Shown here: positions 53,345-62,161 of the stretch, piece by piece | How positions within the stretch are numbered: position 1 is the first letter of the stretch | Layout: each line of letters opens with the position of its first letter | Assembly (NCBI RefSeq): GCF_001042655.1 | Contig: NZ_AP012332.1 | Location: forward strand, 434,001-498,000 | From: Gardnerella vaginalis ATCC 14018 = JCM 11026 | GTDB taxonomy: Bacteria > Actinomycetota > Actinomycetes > Actinomycetales > Bifidobacteriaceae | Length of the DNA: 64,000 bases | Reading direction: 5' to 3' | Made by a program: the position numbers and the translations under genes | The notes under the pieces: generated by a model | Seen by the model: the letters and a program-made list of their open reading frames with translations, nothing else | What the model was told of the DNA's origin: nothing | Databases searched by the model: none

Positions 53345-53965
53345 ATGGGTGCATCTGTTGAAGAAGAAACCGTGCGTCCATCTTTGCGATGGAATGTAGC
53401 TGATATTACGCTCACGGTTGTTGTAGCTGTAGCTTCTGGTATTATCTTCTGGGGTATCGGTTTGATTAGCGAGCCTATTTCTGCTGCTCTTAAGCTTATT
53501 CCAGTTCCAGGAGTCAGCGCATTGTACTACGGTTTGTTCTATTTTGCTGGTCCTTTGGCTGCTATTATGGTTCGCAAGCCAGGTGCAGCATTGTTCGGTG
53601 AGTTTATTGCTGCAATGGTTGAGTTGACTGTTGGAAGCCACTGGGGTGGTATCGGTACCGTTCTTCCTGGATTTGTTCAGGGCTTGTTCGCTGAATTTGC
53701 ATTCTTGTTCTTCATGTATCGCAAGTGGAATGTTGGCTTAAGCGCACTTTCTGGCGCATTAGCTGGTTTGGGTGGAATCGTTTCAACCTACCCGTTCTAC
53801 TATGCAGGTGTTCCAATCTTTGGTTCATTCATGGTGATTCACACTATTTGCAGCATGATTTCTGGTGCTGTAATCGGTGGCGTTTTGATGTGGTACTTGT
53901 ATAAGGGTATTGCTGCCACTGGCGCATTGAGCCGCTTTGCTTCTGGCAAAGAAGTGCGCGCCTGA
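53345..53965 (+). CDS. ykoE: YkoE, substrate-capture (S) subunit of an ECF-type thiamine/precursor transporter
   Basis: Membrane protein of 206 residues with about six hydrophobic helices, including FWGIGLISEPISAAL, ALYYGLFYFAGPLAA, ELTVGSHWGG and LAGLGGIVSTYPFYY, matching the YkoE family. YkoE normally works with ATPase and transmembrane partners (YkoD, YkoC), which are not encoded here, so it would need partners from elsewhere. The riboswitch directly upstream ties it to thiamine pyrophosphate. A terminator-like hairpin follows at 54014. Confidence 0.9.
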   Translation: MGASVEEETVRPSLRWNVADITLTVVVAVASGIIFWGIGLISEPISAALKLIPVPGVSALYYGLFYFAGPLAAIMVRKPGAALFGEFIAAMVELTVGSHWGGIGTVLPGFVQGLFAEFAFLFFMYRKWNVGLSALSGALAGLGGIVSTYPFYYAGVPIFGSFMVIHTICSMISGAVIGGVLMWYLYKGIAATGALSRFASGKEVRA

Positions 53966-54013
53966 TTTTACGGGTAAGATTACAAGTAAAATCAACTTAT
54001 AAATTTGATTTGT

Positions 54014-54044
54014 GGGCGGGGATTAATTACCTCGCCCATTTTTG
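54014..54044 (+). terminator. Terminator-like hairpin after ykoE
   Basis: GGGCGGGG (54014-54021) pairs with CCTCGCCC (54030-54037) with one G.T pair and an 8-base loop, followed by ATTTTTG. It would separate ykoE from the next gene unless read through. Confidence 0.75.
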
Positions 54045-54048
54045 TAAA

Positions 54049-54096
54049 GTCGCAAGTTAAATCGCAAGTTAAATCGCAAGTTAAGTTGCAAATAAA
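54049..54096. repeat. Degenerate 12-base tandem repeats
   Basis: Four units of ATCGCAAGTTAA type (first with G at position 1, then two exact, then GTTGCAAATAAA). Similar A-rich repeat drift is seen elsewhere in spacers of this window. Confidence 0.7.
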
Positions 54097-54155
54097 AGTC
54101 AAAATAAAATCACAAATAATAAAATCACAAATCACTATAAAACAAAGGAGTTAAT

Positions 54156-55079
54156 ATGCTAAGAGTACGTCTTGAATATGTGCATCCATGGACGAATCAC
54201 GCAGGTATGTATCTTGCAAGAAAGCGCGGATTGTATGCACAATACGGATTAGATGTAGAGTTTACAAGCACAGATACAGAGCGCGGCGATGTTCCAGCAT
54301 GTTTGGAGCGTGGAGAAGTAGATATAGCTCTTGTTCGTTTAAATCAACTTTTGGCTCATCAAAATGGTGCAAACAGGCTAACGTCGTTTGCTGTAATGAA
54401 TCAATCGCAAATTGGTGGAATCATAACAAATAAAAACACGGGCATTACGCGATTTAAAGATCTAGAAGGAAAGCGCGTAGTAATTCCTATGGGCGTTAAG
54501 CGCCTATACACGGAGCTTCAGCAGGCGGTTGCTGCCGACGGCGGCGATTTTAGCAAGCTGATTACAATTGACCCAGGCCCATGGGAGCCAGACATTCGAG
54601 CCGTAGAACGCGGAATGTGCGATGCTTTTATTAACGTAGCTTGGTGGGAGCCATACCAGGGTTCGCTTCCATTTGATCAAGTTGTTGTTCTTCCATTCGA
54701 TTCTATTGGCGTAGCGCCGCATCATTCTTACTATGTTTGCGCTCGCCAAGAGATGATTGAGCGAAATCCGCAATTAATACGTAACTTTGCAAGCGCAACA
54801 GTTAAGGGCTATGAGATGGCAGGAAAAGACCCTCAGGCTGGTGTTGATGCTTTGCAGAATGCGCTTTGCCATATTAGCCCAGAGGCTTTGCGTGCCTCGC
54901 TAGACGAAGTGATTCCGTCTTGGTACGACAAGAATGGTCGTTGGGGCACGGCAGACATGGCTTTGGTGGAAAACTACACTCGTTGGATGGGTGAAAATGG
55001 CCACTTAAGCGTGCCTCTTGATTGCGCGCTAAAAAGTTTAGAAAACGGGTGCGTAACAAACGAGTATTTGCCAGAATAG
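54156..55079 (+). CDS. NMT1/THI5-like (ThiY-type) protein without a signal peptide
   Basis: The 307-residue chain has the fold signature of ThiY/NMT1-THI5 proteins: NHAGMYLARKRGLYAQYGLDVEF, then GEVDIALVRLNQLL and LEGKRVVIP. ATG 54156 follows AAAGGAG at good distance, and there is no signal peptide or lipobox, unlike transport-binding proteins of this family. The yeast THI5 active-site Lys and His appear as Val and Gln at the aligned positions (from memory), and its Cys cluster is absent, so it is probably not an HMP-P synthase. A cytoplasmic pyrimidine/thiamine-binding role, or use by an ABC partner, is possible. Confidence 0.82.
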   Translation: MLRVRLEYVHPWTNHAGMYLARKRGLYAQYGLDVEFTSTDTERGDVPACLERGEVDIALVRLNQLLAHQNGANRLTSFAVMNQSQIGGIITNKNTGITRFKDLEGKRVVIPMGVKRLYTELQQAVAADGGDFSKLITIDPGPWEPDIRAVERGMCDAFINVAWWEPYQGSLPFDQVVVLPFDSIGVAPHHSYYVCARQEMIERNPQLIRNFASATVKGYEMAGKDPQAGVDALQNALCHISPEALRASLDEVIPSWYDKNGRWGTADMALVENYTRWMGENGHLSVPLDCALKSLENGCVTNEYLPE

Positions 55080-55208
55080 TCGTTAGTTTTGCATAAGCAA
55101 AGTCGCCAGCAGCCGCACATGAGCTGGTTTAGCGTTAAATAATCCCGCAAAAAATGCTCGAAAAACAATGAACCTGTAGTTAAATATTTGTATAAATATG
55201 GAGCGAAT

Positions 55209-56426
55209 ATGGAAAACGAAAGCAACGACCCTCAACTAGATATTGTTGCTCAAAGATGGGCAAATGTTGATTTATATGATGCAAATACTGTGTGCTCGCT
55301 TTTAGAGGAGCCGCTAGAAGTAGATTGCGTTTTAAGCCATAGTTTGCGCCCGATGGCTGCAGGTTCATTGCTTCGCGCGCATTACAAAGATAATGCATCA
55401 AAGCAATCTAAAAGTTTGGACGTTTATATTAAAAGATGCAGCACAAAAGTGAGGCAAGCTAGCACAATTAGACCGTATCATCGTTTTGCGGAGCATCTTT
55501 TACAAAACAAAATAAGCACACCAAAGTACTTGTATTTTAATAAAAATAGCGAGTATTTAGGTTTAGAAAAGAATACTTCTGGCGATATTTGCGTAGACGG
55601 AACTCTTCTTGTAATAGGCGATTGCGCTTACGAAGTTACTTTAAAAGCTAGTGGAGAAGACCGATACAAAGACGCGTACACTTGGGATCCGCCTAAAACG
55701 TGCGAAGAAGCCAAAAATCTTGGAGCGATGATGGCAAAAATCGCCTTAGCTTCACAAAGTTTTGACGAGCCAAATCCTAAGGAAATCAACGCTTTTCAAT
55801 CAAGATTTAGTCTTTGTGCAAGCGAAGACGTGCAAAGTGATGCCGAAGTTTGGTTAAAAAATAGGCCCGATTTAGCGAAATTCTTAAAAGAACAGAATCG
55901 TGATTTTGTAAAAGATTTAAGCGAATTTGCTCCAACATGCAAAAAAATTTACGATTTGGGGTACGCGAATCTAAGAAAGCAGTGGACTCATGGAGATCCG
56001 CATATATCTAATTTTATGTGGGAAGGTAGCGCTCCAAGCGCAGTATTTGACTTTGGAATGGCGTATAGAAACACAGCAATCTACGATTTAGCAATGACTT
56101 TAGAACGCAACACAATTCAGTGGGTAGATATTGCGAATGGCAAAAAAGATTCATTTAGAACGGATTTAGTTAAGTCAATTTTGCAAGGATATGCTAGCGT
56201 TCGGCCATTAACAGATGTTGAAAAAGAGTTGCTTCCGTTTGTTCTTAGCGTAAGTCAAATTGAGCAATGCGTAGAATTTGTAGACTATTATTTAAAGTCA
56301 AATGGATCTTACGACTTTAAAATTTGGGGCTACGATACTGGGTTCTTAGAGCACGCTAGATGGTATAAATCTAGTTACGGAGAGCAATATTTAAACGCTT
56401 TAATAGAGATTTTGCGAGAAATATAA
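55209..56426 (+). CDS. APH/choline-kinase-fold phosphotransferase in the thiamine block
   Basis: The 405-residue protein has the kinase-like catalytic loop THGDPHISNF near residues 260-269 and the metal loop VFDFGMAYRN following, both intact. ATG 55209 has GGAG five bases upstream and is preferred to TTG 55188. Thiamine kinase and HMP-related kinases of this fold exist, and the position after ykoE and a ThiY-like gene suggests a thiamine or vitamer kinase; this is inference. Codon use has no obvious signs of transfer. Substrate is not proven by sequence. Confidence 0.75.
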   Translation: MENESNDPQLDIVAQRWANVDLYDANTVCSLLEEPLEVDCVLSHSLRPMAAGSLLRAHYKDNASKQSKSLDVYIKRCSTKVRQASTIRPYHRFAEHLLQNKISTPKYLYFNKNSEYLGLEKNTSGDICVDGTLLVIGDCAYEVTLKASGEDRYKDAYTWDPPKTCEEAKNLGAMMAKIALASQSFDEPNPKEINAFQSRFSLCASEDVQSDAEVWLKNRPDLAKFLKEQNRDFVKDLSEFAPTCKKIYDLGYANLRKQWTHGDPHISNFMWEGSAPSAVFDFGMAYRNTAIYDLAMTLERNTIQWVDIANGKKDSFRTDLVKSILQGYASVRPLTDVEKELLPFVLSVSQIEQCVEFVDYYLKSNGSYDFKIWGYDTGFLEHARWYKSSYGEQYLNALIEILREI

Positions 56427-56530
56427 ATATAGAGGATTTTGGCGGATTTTTTATCTGATTTAGCTGGCTTTTATTAAGCTTTGCAAAACGGGTTTAAGTA
56501 TTCGTTCAATGGGGTTGTTAGATTTTAACT

Positions 56531-57325
56531 ATGAGTTTTGAAAACGTTGACTACACTTCGTTAAATATTCCAGCAGCTCCATTTAGTGATCCTAGCCGCG
56601 TGCCAGATTTTCCTAAAGGCAAAGTTCCTCGACATGTAGGCGTGATTATGGACGGCAATGGCAGATGGGCTAAAGAGCGCGGAATGATTCGCACCGAAGG
56701 GCATAAAGCGGCGGAGCCAGTGGTTTTCGACACTATTGCAGGAGCCATAGAAGCAGGTGTTCGCTATTTGAGCTTGTACACGTTTTCTACGGAAAATTGG
56801 AAAAGATCTCCTCAAGAAGTGCATTTTTTGATGGGATTTTCTAGAGATATTATTCACCGCAGGGTTGCGCAAATGAACGAGTGGGGAGTGCGCGTGCGCT
56901 GGGCCGGAAGACGGCCAAAATTGTGGAAGTCTGTTATTGACGAGTTGGAAAAAGCTCAAGAGATAACGAAAAATAACACTACGATTGACGTTGTTTTTTG
57001 CTTAAACTATGGTGGTCGCGCGGAAATCGCAGACGCTTGCGCGGCAATTGCTAGGGAAGTTAAAAGCGGCAAAATTAAGGGCGATCGCATTAGTGAGAAG
57101 ATGATTGCTGAACACTTGTATAACCCAGATATTCCAGATTGCGATCTTGTGATTCGCACTTCGGGAGAGCAGCGCACTAGCAACTTTTTGCCTTGGCAAG
57201 CGTCTTATGCTGAGCTTGATTTTGTGCCAGAACTTTTCCCAGATTATGGTCGCGAAGCGCTGTGGAGGTCAATTGACCGTTATGCGCATCGCGACCGCAG
57301 GTTTGGTGGCGTAAAAAACGCTTAA
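56531..57325 (+). CDS. uppS: Undecaprenyl/isoprenyl diphosphate synthase (cis-prenyltransferase)
   Basis: Makes the lipid carrier used by MraY and MurG. The 264-residue protein shows GVIMDGNGRWAKERG with the catalytic Asp near residue 38. YTFSTENWKR and the C-terminal LVIRTSGEQRTSNFLPW and FPDYGREALW motifs are also present. Length and motifs are those of actinobacterial UppS. It ends 26 bases before the convergent M20 gene. No strong ribosome site is seen before ATG 56531. Confidence 0.96.
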   Translation: MSFENVDYTSLNIPAAPFSDPSRVPDFPKGKVPRHVGVIMDGNGRWAKERGMIRTEGHKAAEPVVFDTIAGAIEAGVRYLSLYTFSTENWKRSPQEVHFLMGFSRDIIHRRVAQMNEWGVRVRWAGRRPKLWKSVIDELEKAQEITKNNTTIDVVFCLNYGGRAEIADACAAIAREVKSGKIKGDRISEKMIAEHLYNPDIPDCDLVIRTSGEQRTSNFLPWQASYAELDFVPELFPDYGREALWRSIDRYAHRDRRFGGVKNA

Positions 57326-57351
57326 ACTTATCTGTTAGTAGAATTAATTTA

Positions 57352-58581
57352 TTAGTCGCAAGCTAGCCATGCGCAAGCTGCTACAACAGCTGATTCAAGT
57401 CCACGATTTAGAGTTGGTTGCAAATCTGGAGCAAAAGCTGGATTGTGATTTCCAGGAGCATTTTTCATGTCTTCAAATCCACCTAATCCCCAGTATGCGT
57501 AAGGTGTATTGAAAGCGTTCGCGACTATAGAAAAATCTTCCGAAGCAGAAGCGCGCGAAATATTTACAGAGTCTTCTCCAAAGTATTCATCAAAAGCTTT
57601 ACGCACGCGCAAAGACGCATTCTTATCATTATTCGTAAGCGGATAGCGGTCATAGTATGTAAATTCTGGTTTCTTAGGACATCTTGCAAGCTCGCACTCT
57701 CCACGCACAATTCGTTCAATAGCATTGTGTACAAATTTTTGAGTATCTTCGCTATAAGTTCTTGTGTTAATTAAAAGCTCGGCATCATCAGGAATAATAT
57801 TCGACTTACTTCCTGCATTAAGCGCACCAACTGTAACAATTGCGTAATCTTTAGCTGCAAGTTCGCGAGAAACAATCGTCTGCAATTTCAACACAATAGA
57901 CGAAGCTAAAACCACAGGGTCAACGCTTAATTCTGGCATAGATCCATGTGAACCTTTACCAAAAATGTGCACGCGAATCGAAGCTGCAGTAGTTAAGAAC
58001 GCGCCCGAACGAATACCGACTGTTCCTGCAGGAATAGCACCCAACACATGCTGACCAAGGTAAACGTCAGGCTTTGCAATCATGCTCGTAATGCCATTTT
58101 CCACCAAGTATTTTGCGCCTTGAGCTGTTTCTTCTCCAGGCTGAAAAACGCCAATGTACGTTCCTCTCCAAGCATCTTTATGCTTGTTAAAAGCCTTCAA
58201 GGCGCCAAGTAGGCTGGAAATATGAAAATCGTGACCGCAAGCGTGTGAAACTCCAACCGTTTTGCCATTTTCGTCTTGCGTGCTAACTGTTGAAGTATAA
58301 TCTTTCCCTGAATTTTCTTTAATTGGAAGCGCATCAATATCCGCTCTCATAGCAACAACAGGACCTTCGCCGTTTTTAATCTCTGCCACAATGCCTGTCT
58401 TGCCAACTCGCTTTGTTTCAATCCCAGCCTTGCTAAGAATATCAATAATTGTTTGAGCTGTATGATCTTCTTTCATTGACAGTTCAGGATGTTGATGAAA
58501 GTATTTGTATTGTCTTTCTCGTTCTGATTGGGTTTCATCTAAATCGGATAATATCTTCTGAACTGCCGTAAGTTGCAGCAT
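57352..58581 (-). CDS. M20 family amidohydrolase (hippurate/IAA-amino-acid hydrolase type)
   Basis: Zinc-dependent amidohydrolase of 409 residues. Metal-binding and catalytic elements are visible: MRADIDALPI, HACGHDFH near residue 113, and GEETAQGA, followed by the dimerisation domain (GSHGSMPELSVDP). The FHQHPELSMKE start is the M20D type. AGGAA precedes the ATG at 58581. It lies between uppS and a thiamine-binding gene. The pyrimidine deformylase YlmB of thiamine salvage is also M20, but its subfamily differs, so a link is speculative. Confidence 0.9.
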   Translation of the reverse strand: MLQLTAVQKILSDLDETQSERERQYKYFHQHPELSMKEDHTAQTIIDILSKAGIETKRVGKTGIVAEIKNGEGPVVAMRADIDALPIKENSGKDYTSTVSTQDENGKTVGVSHACGHDFHISSLLGALKAFNKHKDAWRGTYIGVFQPGEETAQGAKYLVENGITSMIAKPDVYLGQHVLGAIPAGTVGIRSGAFLTTAASIRVHIFGKGSHGSMPELSVDPVVLASSIVLKLQTIVSRELAAKDYAIVTVGALNAGSKSNIIPDDAELLINTRTYSEDTQKFVHNAIERIVRGECELARCPKKPEFTYYDRYPLTNNDKNASLRVRKAFDEYFGEDSVNISRASASEDFSIVANAFNTPYAYWGLGGFEDMKNAPGNHNPAFAPDLQPTLNRGLESAVVAACAWLACD

Positions 58582-58645
58582 AAATTCCTGCTTTCTTTTG
58601 TTTTATTATAACTTTGTTGAGTTTTGAGATTATTTGATTTTAGTT

Positions 58646-59020
58646 TTATTTTTCTTTATTTCGTTCTTCGAGAATCTTGTCTACAAGAGCAGCTTTTGCG
58701 TCGATTTGATCGCTAAAACCAGGACGAATGTCTAACTTTAAAATAACGCCTGTGCGATAGCCTTTTTCAACAAGAACCATAGTTGCGTCTTTTACAACGC
58801 GCATAACATCGTCGAATTCGCCTTCGATATTTGTAAACATTGCGTTCGTTTCGTTTTTTAATCCAGAATCACGAATCACTTTAACGCAATCTGCTACATA
58901 TTCGCTAAGTTCTTCGCCAACTCCGCTAGGAGCAATGCACAATGCTGCAACTGTATTAGTTTTGTGGCAATTCTTGTTATTGCAAGTATCGCAAGTATTG
59001 TTATCAGTGTTTTCGCTCAT
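58646..59020 (-). CDS. MTH1187-type thiamine-binding protein
   Basis: Small cytoplasmic protein of the Thiamine_BP family. AALCIAPSG begins the ferredoxin-like fold, and GEFDDVMRVVKDATMVLVEKG and LKLDIRPG match the family pattern. A CNNKNCHK lead with several Cys precedes it. AGAGGA lies seven bases upstream of the ATG at 59020, which is preferred to the ATG 36 bases further out. The family binds thiamine or its precursors and often accompanies YkoE-type transporters; here ykoE lies 4.7 kb away. Confidence 0.87.
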   Translation of the reverse strand: MSENTDNNTCDTCNNKNCHKTNTVAALCIAPSGVGEELSEYVADCVKVIRDSGLKNETNAMFTNIEGEFDDVMRVVKDATMVLVEKGYRTGVILKLDIRPGFSDQIDAKAALVDKILEERNKEK

Positions 59021-59190
59021 TTTAAATCCTCTCAAAGTGAAAAATATGTGTTGCAAAATTATGCTTACACTTTATTGTATTCGTTTAGCTTATATATGAT
59101 GCTTATATATGTTGCTTTAGCGTCACAGGGTTTTTCTATAATAAACACCGTTTTCACCCAAATTTTCTAGATTTACGAAAAAGGTGTATT

Positions 59191-60711
59191 GTGGCTGTTT
59201 CAAAGCTTGATGAAGTCGTATCCTTGGCTAAGCGTCGAGGATTTGTGTTCCCAGCTGGCGAGATTTATGGTGGTACGCGTTCTGCTTGGGATTATGGTCC
59301 TTTGGGCGTTGCGTTAAAAGACAATATTAAGCGCGAATGGTGGCGTTATATGGTCACTACGCGTGGCGATGTTGTTGGAGTGGATACTTCTGTTATTTTG
59401 CCTTCCCAAGTTTGGGTTGCGTCTGGTCACGTTTCTGTGTTCAATGATCCTTTGATTGAGTGCTTGAATTGCCATAAGCGTCATCGTGCAGATAAGCTCG
59501 AAGAATCCTATGCCGAAAAGCACGGCGACAAAATGCCAGAAAATGGCTTGAAAGACATTGCTTGCCCAGATTGCGGCACTCGCGGAAACTGGACGGAGCC
59601 TCGCGATTTCAACATGATGCTTCGCACGCATTTAGGACCAGTTGAAGACGAAAACAGCTTGCACTACTTGCGCCCAGAAACAGCTCAAGGCATTTTTGTT
59701 GACTTTAAGAACGTTATGACTGCTACACGCCAAAAGCCACCATTTGGCATTGCGAATATTGGTAAGTCTTTCCGTAATGAAATCACTCCTGGAAACTTCA
59801 TCTTCCGCACTCGCGAGTTTGAGCAAATGGAAATGGAGTTCTTCGTAGAGCCTGGAACAGACGAAGCTTGGCATCAATATTGGATTGATACACGCGTAAA
59901 TTGGTATGTTGATTTGGGTGTAAAGCCTGAAAATTTGCGTATGTATGAGCATCCTAAAGAGAAGTTAAGCCATTATTCCAAGCGCACTGTAGATATTGAA
60001 TACAAATTCGGCTTCCAAGGATCTGACTGGGGAGAGCTTGAAGGTATTGCAAACCGTACCGACTACGATTTGTCTGCTCACGCTAAGCATTCTGGCGAGG
60101 ACTTGAGCTACTTCAATCAGGCTACTGGCGAAAAGTATGTGCCTTACGTTATTGAGCCTGCTGCTGGCCTTACGCGTTCGCTTATGGCATTCTTGGTTGA
60201 TGCTTACGACGTTGACGAAGCTCCAAACACTAAGGGCGGAGTCGACAAGCGTACTGTTCTTAGACTTGACCCTCGCTTGGCTCCTGTTAAAGCTGCAGTT
60301 TTGCCTTTGAGCAAGAAGCCAGAATTGCAGGCTGTTGCTCAAGATTTGGCTGCGGATTTGCGCCAGCACGATTGGGTTATTGATTACGATGAGTCTGGTG
60401 CTATTGGTCGCCGCTATCGTCGTGAGGATGAAATTGGTACTCCTTTGTGTGTAACAGTTGATTTTGATACTTTGGAAGATCATGCTGTAACGATCCGCGA
60501 GCGCGACACTATGCAACAAGAGCGCGTTTCCTTAGACAAGGTTGCAGATTACGTAGCAAGCCGCATTAACGAAAAGCGCGTTAAGTATCCGCAAGGTCCT
60601 GTAGAGATTGTTGGTACTCGCGCTGCAGATGGTGGTGTGGATGTTTCTAAAGAAAACGGTGTTGATGAATCGCAGCCTGTAAAGATTGCTCAGGCTGGCG
60701 GCTTGTATTAA
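59191..60711 (+). CDS. glyQS: Glycyl-tRNA synthetase (dimeric, class II)
   Basis: Charges tRNA-Gly. The start GTG 59191 follows AAAGGTG. The single-chain 506-residue protein begins with the core [21 protein letters not shown]. Class II motif 2 is [21 protein letters not shown] and motif 3 is [10 protein letters not shown], with a C-terminal anticodon-binding domain. Cys pairs (ECLNCHK and CPDCG) indicate a zinc knuckle. A TATAAT at 59137-59142 could be its -10 box. No T-box is visible upstream. Confidence 0.96.
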   Translation: MAVSKLDEVVSLAKRRGFVFPAGEIYGGTRSAWDYGPLGVALKDNIKREWWRYMVTTRGDVVGVDTSVILPSQVWVASGHVSVFNDPLIECLNCHKRHRADKLEESYAEKHGDKMPENGLKDIACPDCGTRGNWTEPRDFNMMLRTHLGPVEDENSLHYLRPETAQGIFVDFKNVMTATRQKPPFGIANIGKSFRNEITPGNFIFRTREFEQMEMEFFVEPGTDEAWHQYWIDTRVNWYVDLGVKPENLRMYEHPKEKLSHYSKRTVDIEYKFGFQGSDWGELEGIANRTDYDLSAHAKHSGEDLSYFNQATGEKYVPYVIEPAAGLTRSLMAFLVDAYDVDEAPNTKGGVDKRTVLRLDPRLAPVKAAVLPLSKKPELQAVAQDLAADLRQHDWVIDYDESGAIGRRYRREDEIGTPLCVTVDFDTLEDHAVTIRERDTMQQERVSLDKVADYVASRINEKRVKYPQGPVEIVGTRAADGGVDVSKENGVDESQPVKIAQAGGLY

Positions 60712-60780
60712 TACTCGTATAGTGAAAAATCGCTAATAAACAAAAACAAAATATATTAAAGTGAATGGAGTTAAAGCAAT

Positions 60781-61935
60781 ATGGATTTTTCTATTAAACC
60801 AGTAGATTTAGGGAAAATTCATATTGCAACTCCTGTTGTTTTATCTCCAATGGCTGGTATTACTAACTGGCCTTTTCGAGTGATTTGCCGCGAATATGGT
60901 CCGGACGGGCTTTACGTAGCAGAAATGATTACAGCTCGCGCATTAGTTGCAAGGAATCCTAAAGCCTTGCGTTTATGCCGTTTTGCGCCTAACGAAAAAG
61001 TGCGTTCTTTGCAACTTTACGGAGTAGATCCTTCTATTGTAGAGCTTGCTGCTCGAATTGTTGTTGATGAGAACATGGCGGATCACGTTGACTTAAACTT
61101 TGGATGCCCAGTTCCTAAAGTTACAAGGCGCGGCGGCGGTTCTGCTCTTCCTTGGAAAACAGATTTGCTTCAGGAGATTTTGCATCGTGTTGTTTCTGTT
61201 TGTGATCCAGCAGGAATTCCTGTTACAGCTAAGTTCCGCGTTGGTATTGACGAAAATCATGAGACTTTTATGCAAGCTGGTCATATTGCGCAAGAAGAAG
61301 GATGTGCTGCTGTAACTTTGCACGCGCGTACCACTGCAGAATATTATGGTGGTCATTCTGATTGGAGTCGTATTGCTGAGCTTGTAAATGCTTTGGATAT
61401 TCCTGTTTTTGGTAATGGCGATATTTGGGGTGCGGATGACGCTCTTGCAATGTTTAAAGAAACAGGATGCGCAGGCGTTGCTATTGGCCGCGGATGCCAG
61501 GGGCGTCCTTGGATTTTTGCTGATATTCGTTCTGCTTGCAATGGAAGCGACGATCGCGTTAATCCAAGTCTTGGGCAAGTTTGCAAGGTGATTTTAAGAC
61601 ATCTTGAGCTTTTAGTCGAGTTTTATGATGGCGACGAGCGAATGGCTGTTCATGACTTGCGCAAGCATATTGCTTGGTATTTAAAGGGGTTCCCTGTTGG
61701 AGGTGGAACTCGTAAGAATTTTATGGAATGTGAGTCTATTGAGGATGTCCAGCGTAATATTGATGCGTTAGATTCTTCGCTAAAGCTTCCTGAGCAAGTT
61801 TTAGACACGCCGCGTGGGCGAGTTCGTTTTGCAAAAAAAGTTCATTTGCCATATGGGTGGTTGGATTCTCGAATAACATCTCATAGTGAGCGTGAGGAGT
61901 TGTTTGGCGATGATCCAATGGATGCAAGTTACTAG
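60781..61935 (+). CDS. dusB: tRNA-dihydrouridine synthase
   Basis: FMN enzyme that reduces uridines in the tRNA D-loop. The start SPMAGITNWPFRVICR, the catalytic Cys in NFGCPVPKVTRRGGG, KFRVGIDE and GNGDIW are all DusB-type. The 384-residue length is typical. An AATGGAGTT site precedes ATG 60781. It follows glyS by 69 bases in the same direction. Confidence 0.95.
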   Translation: MDFSIKPVDLGKIHIATPVVLSPMAGITNWPFRVICREYGPDGLYVAEMITARALVARNPKALRLCRFAPNEKVRSLQLYGVDPSIVELAARIVVDENMADHVDLNFGCPVPKVTRRGGGSALPWKTDLLQEILHRVVSVCDPAGIPVTAKFRVGIDENHETFMQAGHIAQEEGCAAVTLHARTTAEYYGGHSDWSRIAELVNALDIPVFGNGDIWGADDALAMFKETGCAGVAIGRGCQGRPWIFADIRSACNGSDDRVNPSLGQVCKVILRHLELLVEFYDGDERMAVHDLRKHIAWYLKGFPVGGGTRKNFMECESIEDVQRNIDALDSSLKLPEQVLDTPRGRVRFAKKVHLPYGWLDSRITSHSEREELFGDDPMDASY

Positions 61936-62161
61936 GTTTTACTAGTGTTTTCTAGGGTTTTTGAGTATATAAAACATAATATAAACTACTGCTTAATATT
62001 TTAAACTTTTGTTAATAAAACGCATTAATGATTTGCGTATAGCACGGTGTATTATCGAATCGGTGACATTTTTTCAGTTTTTATTCATAAAACGCCGCCA
62101 TTATCGAGCGTTTTGCGCTAAAGTAATGCGTAAACGTGCGTGTGAGTGACAGGAGACAACG

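Noticed and set aside
54156-55079. THI5-type HMP-P synthase
   Set aside because: The Lys and His needed by the yeast enzyme appear to be Val and Gln at the aligned positions and the Cys cluster is absent, so a binding role is more likely.
59057-59190. T-box or other riboswitch upstream of glyS
   Set aside because: The 134-base spacer has no GGTGG..ACCGCG core and no strong competing stems.
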